Position numbers and translations under genes: made by a program. From Cellulophaga sp. RHA19 (GTDB lineage Bacteria; Bacteroidota; Bacteroidia; Flavobacteriales; Flavobacteriaceae), in assembly GCF_002813425.1 (NCBI RefSeq), contig NZ_PHUL01000001.1, positions 2,673,001 through 2,737,000 on the forward strand: a stretch of 64,000 bases of DNA. The letters are read 5' to 3'. Positions 51,311 through 60,075 of the stretch are shown here, piece by piece (positions within the stretch are counted from its first letter, which is position 1; every line of letters starts with the position of its first letter). Under the pieces are notes generated by a model that was not told the origin of the DNA, searched no databases, and worked only from the letters and a program-made list of their open reading frames with translations.

Positions 51311-51955
51311 TTAGTTTACGTTAGAAGCTAAGTATTCTGCAGTACCTTTAGCGTTAGCTTGCATAGCTTCTTTACCTTCTTCCCAGTTTGCAGGACAAAC
51401 TTCACCTTTTTCTTGTACGTGAGTGTAAGCATCTACTAAACGTAAAAACTCGTTTACATTTCTTCCTAAAGGCATATGGTTAATTCCTTCATGAAAAACA
51501 GTACCTTCTTCGTCAATTAAGTAAGTTGCTCTATAAGTAACATTGTCACCATCTACAGTTATAACTCCTGTTTCATCATTATAAGTTTCGTTAGATATAT
51601 CTAAGATTCCTAATGTAGAAGCTAAGTTTCTGTTGCTATCTGCTAAAATTGGGTAAGTAACACCTTCTATACCACCATTATCTTTTGGCGTATTTAACCA
51701 AGCAAAGTGTACTTCAGGAGTATCACAAGAAGCTCCAATTACTATTGTATTTCTTTTTTCAAATTCTGCTAATGCAGACTGAAAAGCGTGTAATTCCGTT
51801 GGACATACAAAAGTAAAATCTTTAGGGTACCAGAATAATAATACTTTTTTATTATTGTTCTTAGCTTCTTCCAATACGTTTAGTTTGAAAGTATCACCCA
51901 TTTCGTTCATTGCATTAACGTTTAAATCTGGGAATTTTTTTCCTACAAAAGCCAT
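51311..51955 (-). CDS. Typical 2-Cys peroxiredoxin (AhpC/TSA)
   Basis: A 214-residue peroxidase. The peroxidatic Cys51 is in DFTFVCPTEL and the resolving Cys187 in GEVCPANWEEG, the typical 2-Cys (Prx1/AhpC) arrangement, followed by a ~27-residue C-terminal tail. It reduces hydrogen and organic peroxides. It heads the operon with a thioredoxin and a small acidic protein. A candidate -7 element TATATTTGC lies 35 nt upstream of its ATG. Confidence 0.94.
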   Translation of the reverse strand: MAFVGKKFPDLNVNAMNEMGDTFKLNVLEEAKNNNKKVLLFWYPKDFTFVCPTELHAFQSALAEFEKRNTIVIGASCDTPEVHFAWLNTPKDNGGIEGVTYPILADSNRNLASTLGILDISNETYNDETGVITVDGDNVTYRATYLIDEEGTVFHEGINHMPLGRNVNEFLRLVDAYTHVQEKGEVCPANWEEGKEAMQANAKGTAEYLASNVN

Positions 51956-51990
51956 ATATTTTTTATTTAAGGTTATACATTTTGTTACTG

Positions 51991-51998
51991 CAAATATA
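51991..51998 (-). promoter_or_regulatory. Candidate -7 element of the peroxiredoxin operon
   Basis: TATATTTGC on the minus strand matches TAnnTTTGY. A second near match (CATATTTG) lies just upstream. Confidence 0.5.
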
Positions 51999-52073
51999 AC
52001 CTACAAATATGCTTTTTTAGTTTAATAAAATTTTAATTCTTTATAGAAGAATAAAGATTCTTTATGTTAAAAT

Positions 52074-53738
52074 TTATTTAGAACGTAACTGTCTTATTTT
52101 AATGTTTAAAGCAGCAAATAATAATGTAGTAAATGGGCTTAACCAGTTAAACATAGCGTAAATAAAATACTCGCCAACTCCAACGCCTAAAACACTAGAT
52201 TGATAAGCTCCACAAGTATTCCAAGGTATTAGTACAGAGGTTACAGTACCAGAATCTTCTAAGGTTCTACTTAAGTTTTCTGGAGCAAGACCTTTATCTT
52301 CATATGCCTTTTTAAACATTTTACCAGGAATAACAATTGCTAAATATTGATCACTAGCAATAGCATTTAAACCCAAACAACTAGCAACAGTACTAGCAAA
52401 CAAACCAAAGGTAGTTGTAGCTATAGATAGTAGTGCTTTGGTAATTCTTGCTAAGGCTCCAATACCATCCATAATACCACCAAAGACCATTGCGCAACAT
52501 ATTAGTAAAATAGTCCAAAGCATACCATTAATTCCGCCAGCACTAAATAGTTTTCGTAATCGCTTTTTGGTAATTAATTTATCTAAATTATCAGCAGTAC
52601 TTGCTAAAACACTTTTGTCTTTAGTTAGACCAGAAAAAACAGCTGCTAAATCTTCTTTTGTATAAATACCTTCTAAGTCATCACCAGTAAAAACTTTGCT
52701 TAAGTCCTTATTTTGTTTAATAACTGCTATTTCTTCGGTAGAAAATTTTGCTACTTGTTCACTATCATCTATACTTACATTAGTATCTGTTAGGACAGCA
52801 GTAACAATAGAGTTTATCTTAGAATCACTTAATTTATCTAGTAATTTTGGCTGAAAGATAAAAGCAAATACTATAGCTAAGCCTACACCAGAAAGTAATG
52901 CAACCAAAGGTTTTGTTTTTAATAAAATAAGAGCAACTACAGCCACAGGTACTATAAATAATAATGGTGTTATGGTAAAATTAGCATCTATTGTATCTAA
53001 AATAAAGGCAATATCTGTAGTGCCATTTGTATCTATATTGGCACTTAAAACACTAAAGAAAATAAGTGTAACTATAAGTGTTGGCACAGTAGTAATAGTC
53101 ATATATTTTATATGTGTAAACAAATCTGTGCCAGCCATAGCAGGAGCAAGGTTGGTTGTGTCACTTAAAGGAGACATTTTATCTCCAAAATAAGCTCCAG
53201 AAATTACAGCACCAGCAATCATTCCTGGGTTAATACCAAGGGCAGAACCAATACCAATTAATGCAATACCAACTGTTGCAGACGTGGTCCAGCTACTACC
53301 TGTAGCTATAGAAATTATAGCAGCAATAATAACAGAGGCAGGTAAAAATATACTAGGATTTAAAACTTGTAATCCGTAATAAACCATAGCAGGTATAATA
53401 CCGCTAACCAGCCAAGTACCAGCTAAAGCACCAACCATAACCAATATTAGTATAGGTATAAAAACACTTTTTAGGTTTTCCCAAACTTCTTTTCCCATAG
53501 TAACAAAAGAAGTTTTATTAAATAACCCAACAATTGCAGCAATAACACCACCAATTAAAAGTATTATTTGATTTGTGTATGCACCAAACCATTCTTGTCC
53601 GTCTACAAAGAAGATATTGTAAGCTAAAAGCGACATTAAAATTAAAACCGGAATTAAAGCTTCAAAGAAATTTAATTCTTTATTATCTACAATATGCTCA
53701 TTTTTAGGGTCTGAGGTGCTTAAGTTTTGGTTTTGCAT
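52074..53738 (-). CDS. nhaC: NhaC-family Na+/H+ antiporter with a soluble insert
   Basis: A 554-residue inner-membrane antiporter with about 11 helices. Family marks are ATGSSWTTSATVGIALIGIG, SGAYFGDKMSPLSDTTNLAPA and, late in the protein, LEDSGTVTSVLIPWNTCGAYQ. Residues ~293-392 (52561-52860) are hydrophilic and acidic and sit between two helices, forming a ~100-residue extra domain not expected in ordinary ~470-residue NhaC proteins. It would exchange Na+ for H+ in salt and pH homeostasis, fitting a marine habitat. Confidence 0.88.
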   Translation of the reverse strand: MQNQNLSTSDPKNEHIVDNKELNFFEALIPVLILMSLLAYNIFFVDGQEWFGAYTNQIILLIGGVIAAIVGLFNKTSFVTMGKEVWENLKSVFIPILILVMVGALAGTWLVSGIIPAMVYYGLQVLNPSIFLPASVIIAAIISIATGSSWTTSATVGIALIGIGSALGINPGMIAGAVISGAYFGDKMSPLSDTTNLAPAMAGTDLFTHIKYMTITTVPTLIVTLIFFSVLSANIDTNGTTDIAFILDTIDANFTITPLLFIVPVAVVALILLKTKPLVALLSGVGLAIVFAFIFQPKLLDKLSDSKINSIVTAVLTDTNVSIDDSEQVAKFSTEEIAVIKQNKDLSKVFTGDDLEGIYTKEDLAAVFSGLTKDKSVLASTADNLDKLITKKRLRKLFSAGGINGMLWTILLICCAMVFGGIMDGIGALARITKALLSIATTTFGLFASTVASCLGLNAIASDQYLAIVIPGKMFKKAYEDKGLAPENLSRTLEDSGTVTSVLIPWNTCGAYQSSVLGVGVGEYFIYAMFNWLSPFTTLLFAALNIKIRQLRSK

Positions 53739-53825
53739 TAAATTGAGTTAGTTAATTACCTTGTAATATTACAATTTTGGAGCGTTTCTTGCAAGTTTTA
53801 TATCTTCATACTAGTGGTTGTATTA

Positions 53826-54038
53826 TTATAAAATAGCCAAGTTTTGTTTACACTTTTTTATCAAATTATAAGTTCTTTTAATATCATTATCTAAAACAAT
53901 AGATAGTCTAATTAAACCATTAGATAGTCTAATTAGTTCTTTTATTTTTGATTGATATAGGTGTAATTGTAATTCTGGAAATACAATATGTAAACCATTC
54001 TTTTTTTTAATTCTGAGATCATTATATTGTGTTTTCAA
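53826..54038 (-). CDS. Doubtful small ORF with an internal repeat
   Basis: A 70-residue basic frame with no known domain. It contains a 15-nt exact direct repeat (TAGATAGTCTAATTA at 53900-53914 and 53921-53935). The 21-nt offset is in frame and yields LIRLS twice. The protein could be a real small peptide or a chance frame in AT-rich DNA. The surrounding 53739-54267 stretch shows no other gene. Confidence 0.25.
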   Translation of the reverse strand: MKTQYNDLRIKKKNGLHIVFPELQLHLYQSKIKELIRLSNGLIRLSIVLDNDIKRTYNLIKKCKQNLAIL

Positions 54039-54267
54039 TGTATTTATGTTTGTTAAGTCAATAGCATTAAACCATATTGGTAGTACGCAAAGTTCTTTTG
54101 TAATAAATGAGGTAAAACATACTACAGCTATAGAACTTGGCGTTTAGTTTATGTGTTTATACGCACTAAAACGCTAAAAATTTGTTATAATAAAAAGAGG
54201 AAGGTATTATAATTTCCTATCCACAAAAAATAGTGCTAATTTTACAACTTTAATCAAAGAAAAAGAT

Positions 54268-55668
54268 ATGAATTCATATGATGTTGCCGTAATAGGCTCA
54301 GGTCCTGGAGGGTATGTTGCAGCTATACGTTGCGCACAATTAGGAATGAAAACAGCAATAATAGAGAAATATTCAACTTTAGGTGGTACGTGTTTAAATG
54401 TAGGCTGTATTCCGTCTAAGGCGTTGTTAGACTCTTCTCATCATTATGAAGATGCAGTAAAGCATTTTGAAGAGCACGGAATTGATATTCCTGGCGAAAT
54501 TAAAATCAATTTAGAGAAAATGATTTCTCGTAAGCAAGCCGTTGTAGACCAAACTACTGGTGGTATTGATTTTTTAATGAAAAAAAATAAAATAGACGTT
54601 TACGTAGGTACTGGTTCTTTTAAAGATGCTACGCATATTTCTATAGTAGGTGAAGAAACTACAGAAATTGAAGCAAAACATACAATTATAGCAACTGGTA
54701 GTAAACCATCTACCTTGCCTTTTATTAAGTTAGATAAAGAGCGTGTTATAACATCTACAGAAGCATTAAAACTTAAAGAGGTGCCAAAGCACCTTATTAT
54801 TATTGGTGGTGGAGTTATTGGTTTGGAGTTAGGACAAGTATACAAAAGGTTAGGTGCAGAAGTATCTGTTGTTGAGTATATGGACCGTATAGTACCAACT
54901 ATGGATAAAGGAGTTTCTAAAGAACTTAATAAAGTTTTAAAGAAACAGAAATTTAAAATGAACTTGTCTCATAAGGTAAAATCTGTGGAACGTAATGGTG
55001 ATGAAGTTATAGTTAAAGCAGATAATAAAAAAGGTGAAGAAGTTACTTTCACTGGAGATTACTGTTTGGTAGCTGTTGGTCGTCATGCTTATACAGATGG
55101 TTTAAACGCAGAAGCTGCTGGTGTAAAACTTACAGACAGAGGTTTAGTAGATGTTAATGAGCATTTGCAAACAAGCGCTTCTAATATTTATGCAATTGGT
55201 GATGTAATTAAAGGTGCTATGTTGGCTCACAAGGCTGAAGAAGAAGGTACTTTTGTTGCAGAAACTATTGCGGGTCAAAAACCACATATAGACTACAACT
55301 TAATTCCTGGTGTTGTTTATACTTGGCCAGAAGTTGCTGCTGTAGGTAAAACAGAAGAGCAGTTAAAAGAAGCTGGTGTTGATTATAAAGTTGGTCAGTT
55401 TCCTATGCGTGCTTTAGGTAGATCTAGAGCTAGTATGGATTTAGACGGTTTTGTAAAAGTACTTGCAGATAAAAATACAGACGAAATTTTAGGTGTACAT
55501 ATGGTTGGTGCACGTGCAGCAGATATGATTGCAGAAGCAGTTGTTGCTATGGAGTACAGAGCTAGTGCAGAGGATGTATCTAGAATGTCTCACGCTCACC
55601 CAACATTTACAGAGGCTATTAAAGAGGCGGCTTTAGCTGCAACAGGAGATAGAGCTTTACATATTTAA
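54268..55668 (+). CDS. lpdA: Dihydrolipoyl dehydrogenase (E3)
   Basis: A 466-residue flavoenzyme. The FAD motif GSGPGG is at 10-15, the redox-active pair C42/C47 is in GGTCLNVGCIPSK, and the NAD motif GGGVIGLELG lies near 180. The second FAD segment is YAIGDVIKGAMLAHKAEEEG, and the catalytic His-Glu dyad near the C-terminus is in HAHPTFTEAI. It reoxidises lipoamide in the 2-oxoacid dehydrogenase and glycine-cleavage complexes. No E1/E2 genes are adjacent. A strong terminator follows 20 bp after the stop. Confidence 0.95.
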   Translation: MNSYDVAVIGSGPGGYVAAIRCAQLGMKTAIIEKYSTLGGTCLNVGCIPSKALLDSSHHYEDAVKHFEEHGIDIPGEIKINLEKMISRKQAVVDQTTGGIDFLMKKNKIDVYVGTGSFKDATHISIVGEETTEIEAKHTIIATGSKPSTLPFIKLDKERVITSTEALKLKEVPKHLIIIGGGVIGLELGQVYKRLGAEVSVVEYMDRIVPTMDKGVSKELNKVLKKQKFKMNLSHKVKSVERNGDEVIVKADNKKGEEVTFTGDYCLVAVGRHAYTDGLNAEAAGVKLTDRGLVDVNEHLQTSASNIYAIGDVIKGAMLAHKAEEEGTFVAETIAGQKPHIDYNLIPGVVYTWPEVAAVGKTEEQLKEAGVDYKVGQFPMRALGRSRASMDLDGFVKVLADKNTDEILGVHMVGARAADMIAEAVVAMEYRASAEDVSRMSHAHPTFTEAIKEAALAATGDRALHI

Positions 55669-55688
55669 GCTTTTATCTTAATAGATAT

Positions 55689-55720
55689 AAAAAAGGCTGC
55701 TCAACAGAGCAGCCTTTTTT
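55689..55720. terminator. Bidirectional terminator
   Basis: AAAAAAGGCTGCTC pairs perfectly with GAGCAGCCTTTTTT (14 bp) around AACA, between the convergent lpdA and thiD genes. Confidence 0.92.
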
Positions 55721-55722
55721 GT

Positions 55723-56541
55723 TTAATGTAGTTTGTAAAAATGGTCTACAGGACCATTTCCTTTTCCTAGTTCTTTACTTTTACCAGCAACTATTGCGTG
55801 GTGTGTGTAAGTTATTCCTTTTTGTACAGCGTCTTTTAAACTATTTCCAAGTGCTAAATGTGTAGCAATAGCAGAAGATAATGTACAACCAGTACCGTGT
55901 GTGTTTTTAGTGTTTACCTGTGTTTTACTAAAATTGTGTAACGAGTTGGTTTGGTAGTTGTATAATACGTCTACTAAGGTTTGACTATTTTCTATATGTC
56001 CGCCTTTTAACAAAACCGATGTTTTGTACATTTTTCCAATTTTTTCTGCCATTTGTGGCATATTTTCAGGAGAAATAGTATCAATCTTAAGTAAAACTTG
56101 TGCTTCTGGTATATTTGGAGTTATTAAGGTTGCTAATGGCAAAAGTAACTTTATGGCCTCTAAGCCTACATTGTCTAACAAATTATCTCCAGAAGATGCT
56201 ACCATCACAGGGTCTAAAACAATAGGCATGTCTTTATGAGCTTCTAGAGTTTCTAATACTGCTTTTATAATCTTTGCAGATTGTAGCATTCCAATTTTTA
56301 TAGCACCAACATTTATATCGCTTAATACAGCTACTATTTGGTTTTTAATTTCTGTAGTAGGAATTGGATAGATTGCATTAACTCCTAACGTGTTTTGTGC
56401 TGTAATAGCTGTAATTGCAGTAGTTGCAAAGCCTCCGTTAGCACTAATGCTTTTAATATCTGCTTGTATGCCTGCGCAACCTCCAGAGTCGCTCCCTGCA
56501 ATAGTTAATACAGAGTTGTAAATGGTTGTAGTGTTTTTCAT
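55723..56541 (-). CDS. thiD: Hydroxymethylpyrimidine/phosphomethylpyrimidine kinase
   Basis: A 272-residue ribokinase-fold kinase of thiamine synthesis. It has VLTIAGSDSGGCAGIQADIKS at the N-terminus, the conserved DPVMVASSG in the middle, and the anion-hole/catalytic segment NTHGTGCTLSSAIA with the catalytic base in TGC near the C-terminus. It phosphorylates HMP and HMP-P. ATG 56541 (MKNTTTI) is chosen; an in-frame ATG at 56628 would add 29 residues overlapping the terminator of the CDGSH gene. No TPP riboswitch is seen upstream, and no other thi genes lie nearby. Confidence 0.92.
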   Translation of the reverse strand: MKNTTTIYNSVLTIAGSDSGGCAGIQADIKSISANGGFATTAITAITAQNTLGVNAIYPIPTTEIKNQIVAVLSDINVGAIKIGMLQSAKIIKAVLETLEAHKDMPIVLDPVMVASSGDNLLDNVGLEAIKLLLPLATLITPNIPEAQVLLKIDTISPENMPQMAEKIGKMYKTSVLLKGGHIENSQTLVDVLYNYQTNSLHNFSKTQVNTKNTHGTGCTLSSAIATHLALGNSLKDAVQKGITYTHHAIVAGKSKELGKGNGPVDHFYKLH

Positions 56542-56626
56542 TCGTATTTTAATGTCAGTATGCAAATCTATATAATTTGTAGTTTTTTGTACTAAATTGT
56601 TTCTAATTAACATACGTGTAAAACAC

Positions 56627-56665
56627 AAAAAAAGTCCTCAAGAAAAATTACTTAAGGACTTTTTT
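56627..56665 (-). terminator. Terminator of the CDGSH gene
   Basis: AAAAAAAGTCCTCAAG pairs with CTTAAGGACTTTTTT (one mismatch), with a T-run on the minus strand. Confidence 0.8.
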
Positions 56666-56679
56666 ATGTTGTAGTGTGC

Positions 56680-56913
56680 TTATTTTTTATGAGAACCGTC
56701 GCAAAATGGAGGGTTGCTTGTTAATTTACAAGTACACATATTGTAGGTTTTTGCTTCTTCAACAGAAAAACGCATAGACGGTGTTGCGTTATGTGCCTTG
56801 TGAGAACCATCACAAAATGGTTGGTTGCTGCTGTGTGCACAAGTACACCATCCGTAGTTTTTATCTTTTTCTAATTCTACTTTAATTGGCGAGTATTGTT
56901 TGTCGTTGCTCAT
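56680..56913 (-). CDS. Double CDGSH iron-sulfur domain protein
   Basis: A 77-residue protein with two CDGSH zinc-finger-like domains, each with the three-Cys one-His pattern for a [2Fe-2S] cluster: C23, C25, C34, H38 and C60, C62, C71, H75. Two-domain members are the bacterial mitoNEET-like type, thought to be involved in redox or iron-sulfur handling. It is a single gene with its own terminator. Confidence 0.92.
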   Translation of the reverse strand: MSNDKQYSPIKVELEKDKNYGWCTCAHSSNQPFCDGSHKAHNATPSMRFSVEEAKTYNMCTCKLTSNPPFCDGSHKK

Positions 56914-56972
56914 TTTTATAGTTATTTGGCTGTAAACATAGCGTAAAACTAAGCATCAAAAAATAGCAAAAC

Positions 56973-58091
56973 TTAATTTTTAGCTAGTCTAAATAGCTTT
57001 AAAGTAGCAAACTTTACTTTTTGTATTCTGTTTTTAATTTTAAGTTCGTGTTTATCATACAATAAGGCCAAGTATGTAGAGCTAAACATAAATAAAGCAG
57101 CGCCAATTATTGCTTTTGCAGGGGTTAAAGAATATTTAAAAAAGTGATAAAACCCAAGTCCAGTAAAACTACCGTATAAAATAACAAAGTGTATTACGTA
57201 AATGGCAAGCGTGTTCTGACCAATTTTTAAAATAGTTTTATTAGTAAGGTAGTAGCGTAGCATCATAAAAATAGAGAATATGATGAGCACATCTCCAAGC
57301 CTGATGAATAAATAATTGTTAGTGTACACAGCATACAAAAAACTTGTATTTGTTATATCGCATATAAAAGCAAATAAAGGCGATGATCCAAAAATTAAAA
57401 ATAGTCCTGTAACAACACATATTGGTATAGCTGTTATGTATAGTTTTTGGTAGTTTTTATATTTTGTAAATAACATAGCCATAAAAGCACCAAAAGTAGC
57501 ATAGCCAAACCAAGGTATTATAGTAAATACAGAACCATATAATTTAGTAATGTAGTTAGCAATAGCTTGTGGTAAATAAGAGTGTGGTAGTTTGTCGTAT
57601 GTTGGTTCAAATAAAAATAAAACAATTGTAATTGTCACTAATATAGTAGTAAAAATAACTGGCTTTGTTTTACTTGTTAGTAAATACAAGGCTATTATTC
57701 CTAAGATAGAGAATCCAATGCAATGTAGCACATCTACGTAGAAAAAGGAGTCGTAGATTTCTCCAAAAATAACACTAAAAAGGTTCATTCTTAATAAATA
57801 GCCTATTAGAATTAATTGTAATCCACGTTTAATTCCTTTTTTTACTCGCGGATTTTTTAATCCTTTTTTATCTCCTCTAACAAGTAAATACGTAAATATA
57901 AAGCCAGAAACTGTAAAAAAAACAGGAGCAGTCATTCCTCTAAAATAACTCCATATAGCATAAGCTAAAATAGATTTATCTCTATATTCAAAATCTAATA
58001 ATCCGTCTATAAAATGACCTTGTAACATCATTAAAATAGCCCAAGCACGCATTGCGTCTATAAAGTATAATCTGTTGGTTTTATTCTTCAT
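56973..58091 (-). CDS. Heparan-alpha-glucosaminide N-acetyltransferase-like membrane protein
   Basis: A 372-residue inner-membrane protein with about ten helices. The N-terminus YFIDAMRAWAILMMLQGHFIDG carries the D-x-x-R-xx-A and the Gly-His that mark HGSNAT_cat-type acyltransferases, followed by GMTAPVFFTVSGFIF. A long basic loop KKGLKNPRVKKGIKRGLQ lies before the second helix bundle. Substrate is unknown; membrane glycan acylation is a reasonable guess. It is divergent from the FMN reductase gene at 58216. Confidence 0.7.
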   Translation of the reverse strand: MKNKTNRLYFIDAMRAWAILMMLQGHFIDGLLDFEYRDKSILAYAIWSYFRGMTAPVFFTVSGFIFTYLLVRGDKKGLKNPRVKKGIKRGLQLILIGYLLRMNLFSVIFGEIYDSFFYVDVLHCIGFSILGIIALYLLTSKTKPVIFTTILVTITIVLFLFEPTYDKLPHSYLPQAIANYITKLYGSVFTIIPWFGYATFGAFMAMLFTKYKNYQKLYITAIPICVVTGLFLIFGSSPLFAFICDITNTSFLYAVYTNNYLFIRLGDVLIIFSIFMMLRYYLTNKTILKIGQNTLAIYVIHFVILYGSFTGLGFYHFFKYSLTPAKAIIGAALFMFSSTYLALLYDKHELKIKNRIQKVKFATLKLFRLAKN

Positions 58092-58215
58092 TAGTGGTTT
58101 AAAAAAAAGCTATGTGCTTGTTTTACAGTTGGTTTTATTATTTTCGTTTGCAAAATTAGCTAAAATGCTCGCAATTGATTGTTTTTTACGGTATTTTCGT
58201 TAAAAACTATATAAA

Positions 58216-58746
58216 ATGAGTACTATTTTAGCCTTTGCAGGAAGCAATTCTAGCACCTCTATAAACCATAAATTAGCAACATTTACAGCAGGTATTTTAG
58301 GCAATAATGATGTAACAGTTTTAGATATGGCCAAAGTTACTATCTCAATGTATAGTGAGGATGCAGAGAAAAACAACGGGTTTTCATCAGAACTAAAAGA
58401 AATTAATGATGCTATTGCCAAGGCAGATGCTCTTGTTATTTCTGTAAATGAACACAATAGTGGTTTATCTTCCTTTTTTAAAAATTTAATTGATTGGCTA
58501 TCTAGATTAGATCGTAATTTTCTTGAAGGTAAAAAAGTACTTTTATTGGCAACCTCACCAGGTAAAAGAGGCGCTTTAAGCGCTTTAAAACAAGCAGAAG
58601 GTGTATTGCCTCGCTTTGGAGCAGAAATAGTAGCTACCTTTGCTTTACCATCTTTTAACGACAATTTTAAAGAAGGTGTTTTAATTGCTTCAGATGTAAA
58701 AACAGAGTATCAAGCAGCTGTTAATCAATTTTTAGAAAAATTATAA
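58216..58746 (+). CDS. NADPH-dependent FMN reductase family protein
   Basis: A 176-residue flavodoxin-like protein. The FMN phosphate loop is AGSNSSTSINHKLA at the N-terminus, the flavin-facing segment is NEHNSGLSSFFKNLIDWLSR, and the fold closes with LLLATSPGKRGA. Members reduce FMN, quinones or azo compounds. The next gene (pabB) starts 4 bp after its stop, so they are co-transcribed. Confidence 0.88.
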   Translation: MSTILAFAGSNSSTSINHKLATFTAGILGNNDVTVLDMAKVTISMYSEDAEKNNGFSSELKEINDAIAKADALVISVNEHNSGLSSFFKNLIDWLSRLDRNFLEGKKVLLLATSPGKRGALSALKQAEGVLPRFGAEIVATFALPSFNDNFKEGVLIASDVKTEYQAAVNQFLEKL

Positions 58747-58750
58747 GCCC

Positions 58751-60055
58751 TTGCGTAAGTCTTTTTCTTTTAAAGTTGATGATGTACAAGTTTTTAAAGC
58801 TAAATTACTTGTATGGAGTCAGCAGTTCTATGAGGTTGTTTGGTTAGACAGCAACTCACATAATAACCAATATAGTTCTTTTGATGGTATGTTGGCAGTA
58901 GATGCTTTAACCGCATTGTCTACAGATAGTTTTAATGCTTTTGATGATTTAAAAACGTATCAAACAGAAACAAAAGACTGGATTTTTGGTTATCTAACGT
59001 ACGATTTAAAGAATAATGTAGAACGATTAAAATCTGAGAATTTTGACGGACTTCATTTTCCTGAATTATATTTTTTTCAGCCTAAAAAAATAATACAAAT
59101 ACAAGGTGATACTGCTCATTTTATATACCTAAATATGGTTGATGATGAGATAAAAATTGATTTTGATGAGATTACCAATATCACCCTTAAAAACAAAAAA
59201 GAGACAAAAGAAAAGAACATACATATTAAAATGAGAATTTTTAAAGATGATTATTTTGATAGAGTAGGTAAAATGCTTCAAAAAATACATAGAGGAGATA
59301 TTTACGAAGCTAATTTTTGTCAGGAATTTTATGCTGAAGACACAGAAATTAATCCGTTAGAAACTTATAATGAACTTAATAAAATATCTGAAGCTCCTTT
59401 CTCAGTTTTTTTAAAGTTGAATGATAAGTATGTGGCATCTGCTTCCCCGGAACGTTACATAAAAAAAGAAGGTACAACAGTAATTTCTCAGCCTATAAAA
59501 GGCACAGCAAAACGTTCTTTAGATAAATTAGAAGACGAAAAACTACGAACAAATTTGGCGTTAGATGAAAAAGAACGTGCAGAGAATGTAATGATTGTAG
59601 ATTTGGTGCGGAATGATTTGTCTAAAAGTGCCATTAAAGGAAGTGTGCAAGTTACTGAGTTGTGTAAGGTGTATACTTACAATCAAGTACATCAAATGAT
59701 TTCAACAATTACTTCAACTGTTAAGAGTGATAAAAATGTGGTTGATATTTTAAAAGAAACGTTCCCAATGGGTAGCATGACAGGTGCACCTAAGGTTTCT
59801 GCGATGAAAATTATTGAAGAATTAGAAGCTACAAAAAGAGGTGTTTACAGTGGTACCGTTGGGTATATTACTCCAGAACAAGATTTTGATTTTAATGTGA
59901 TTATACGTAGTATTTTATACAATGCCACAGAAAAATATGTATCATTCTCTGTTGGTGGTGCAATTACAGCAAAAGCTAGTCCAGAAAAGGAATACGAAGA
60001 GTGTTTGCTAAAAGCTAAAGCAATGAGACAGGTTTTAGAGGGTAAAGTATCTTAA
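58751..60055 (+). CDS. pabB: Aminodeoxychorismate synthase component I / anthranilate synthase I-like
   Basis: A 434-residue chorismate-binding enzyme. C-terminal core marks are QKIHRGDIYEANFCQEFY, SASPERYIKKEGT, ISQPIKGTAKR, a VDLVRNDLS segment and MGSMTGAPKVSAMKIIEELE, which hold the Mg2+ and chorismate sites. The short N-terminal part (~100 residues) and the context favour PabB over TrpE. The start is TTG, 4 bp after the reductase stop; no closer ATG exists. It is the first committed step to p-aminobenzoate for folate. tilS follows at 20 bp. Confidence 0.85.
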   Translation: MRKSFSFKVDDVQVFKAKLLVWSQQFYEVVWLDSNSHNNQYSSFDGMLAVDALTALSTDSFNAFDDLKTYQTETKDWIFGYLTYDLKNNVERLKSENFDGLHFPELYFFQPKKIIQIQGDTAHFIYLNMVDDEIKIDFDEITNITLKNKKETKEKNIHIKMRIFKDDYFDRVGKMLQKIHRGDIYEANFCQEFYAEDTEINPLETYNELNKISEAPFSVFLKLNDKYVASASPERYIKKEGTTVISQPIKGTAKRSLDKLEDEKLRTNLALDEKERAENVMIVDLVRNDLSKSAIKGSVQVTELCKVYTYNQVHQMISTITSTVKSDKNVVDILKETFPMGSMTGAPKVSAMKIIEELEATKRGVYSGTVGYITPEQDFDFNVIIRSILYNATEKYVSFSVGGAITAKASPEKEYEECLLKAKAMRQVLEGKVS

Positions 60056-60063
60056 ACTTTAGT

Positions 60064-60071
60064 TACATTTG
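60064..60071 (+). promoter_or_regulatory. Candidate -7 element TACATTTG before tilS
   Basis: It matches TAnnTTTG and ends 4 nt before the GTG start of tilS. This allows a separate, leaderless transcript. Confidence 0.35.
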
Positions 60072-60075
60072 TAGT

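Noticed and set aside
56542..56628. 29-residue N-terminal extension of ThiD
   Set aside because: It runs into the terminator of the CDGSH gene and does not resemble ThiD; ATG 56541 gives the normal N-terminus.
55723..56680. TPP riboswitch upstream of thiD
   Set aside because: No CUGAGA/thi-box-like core is visible in the short leader.
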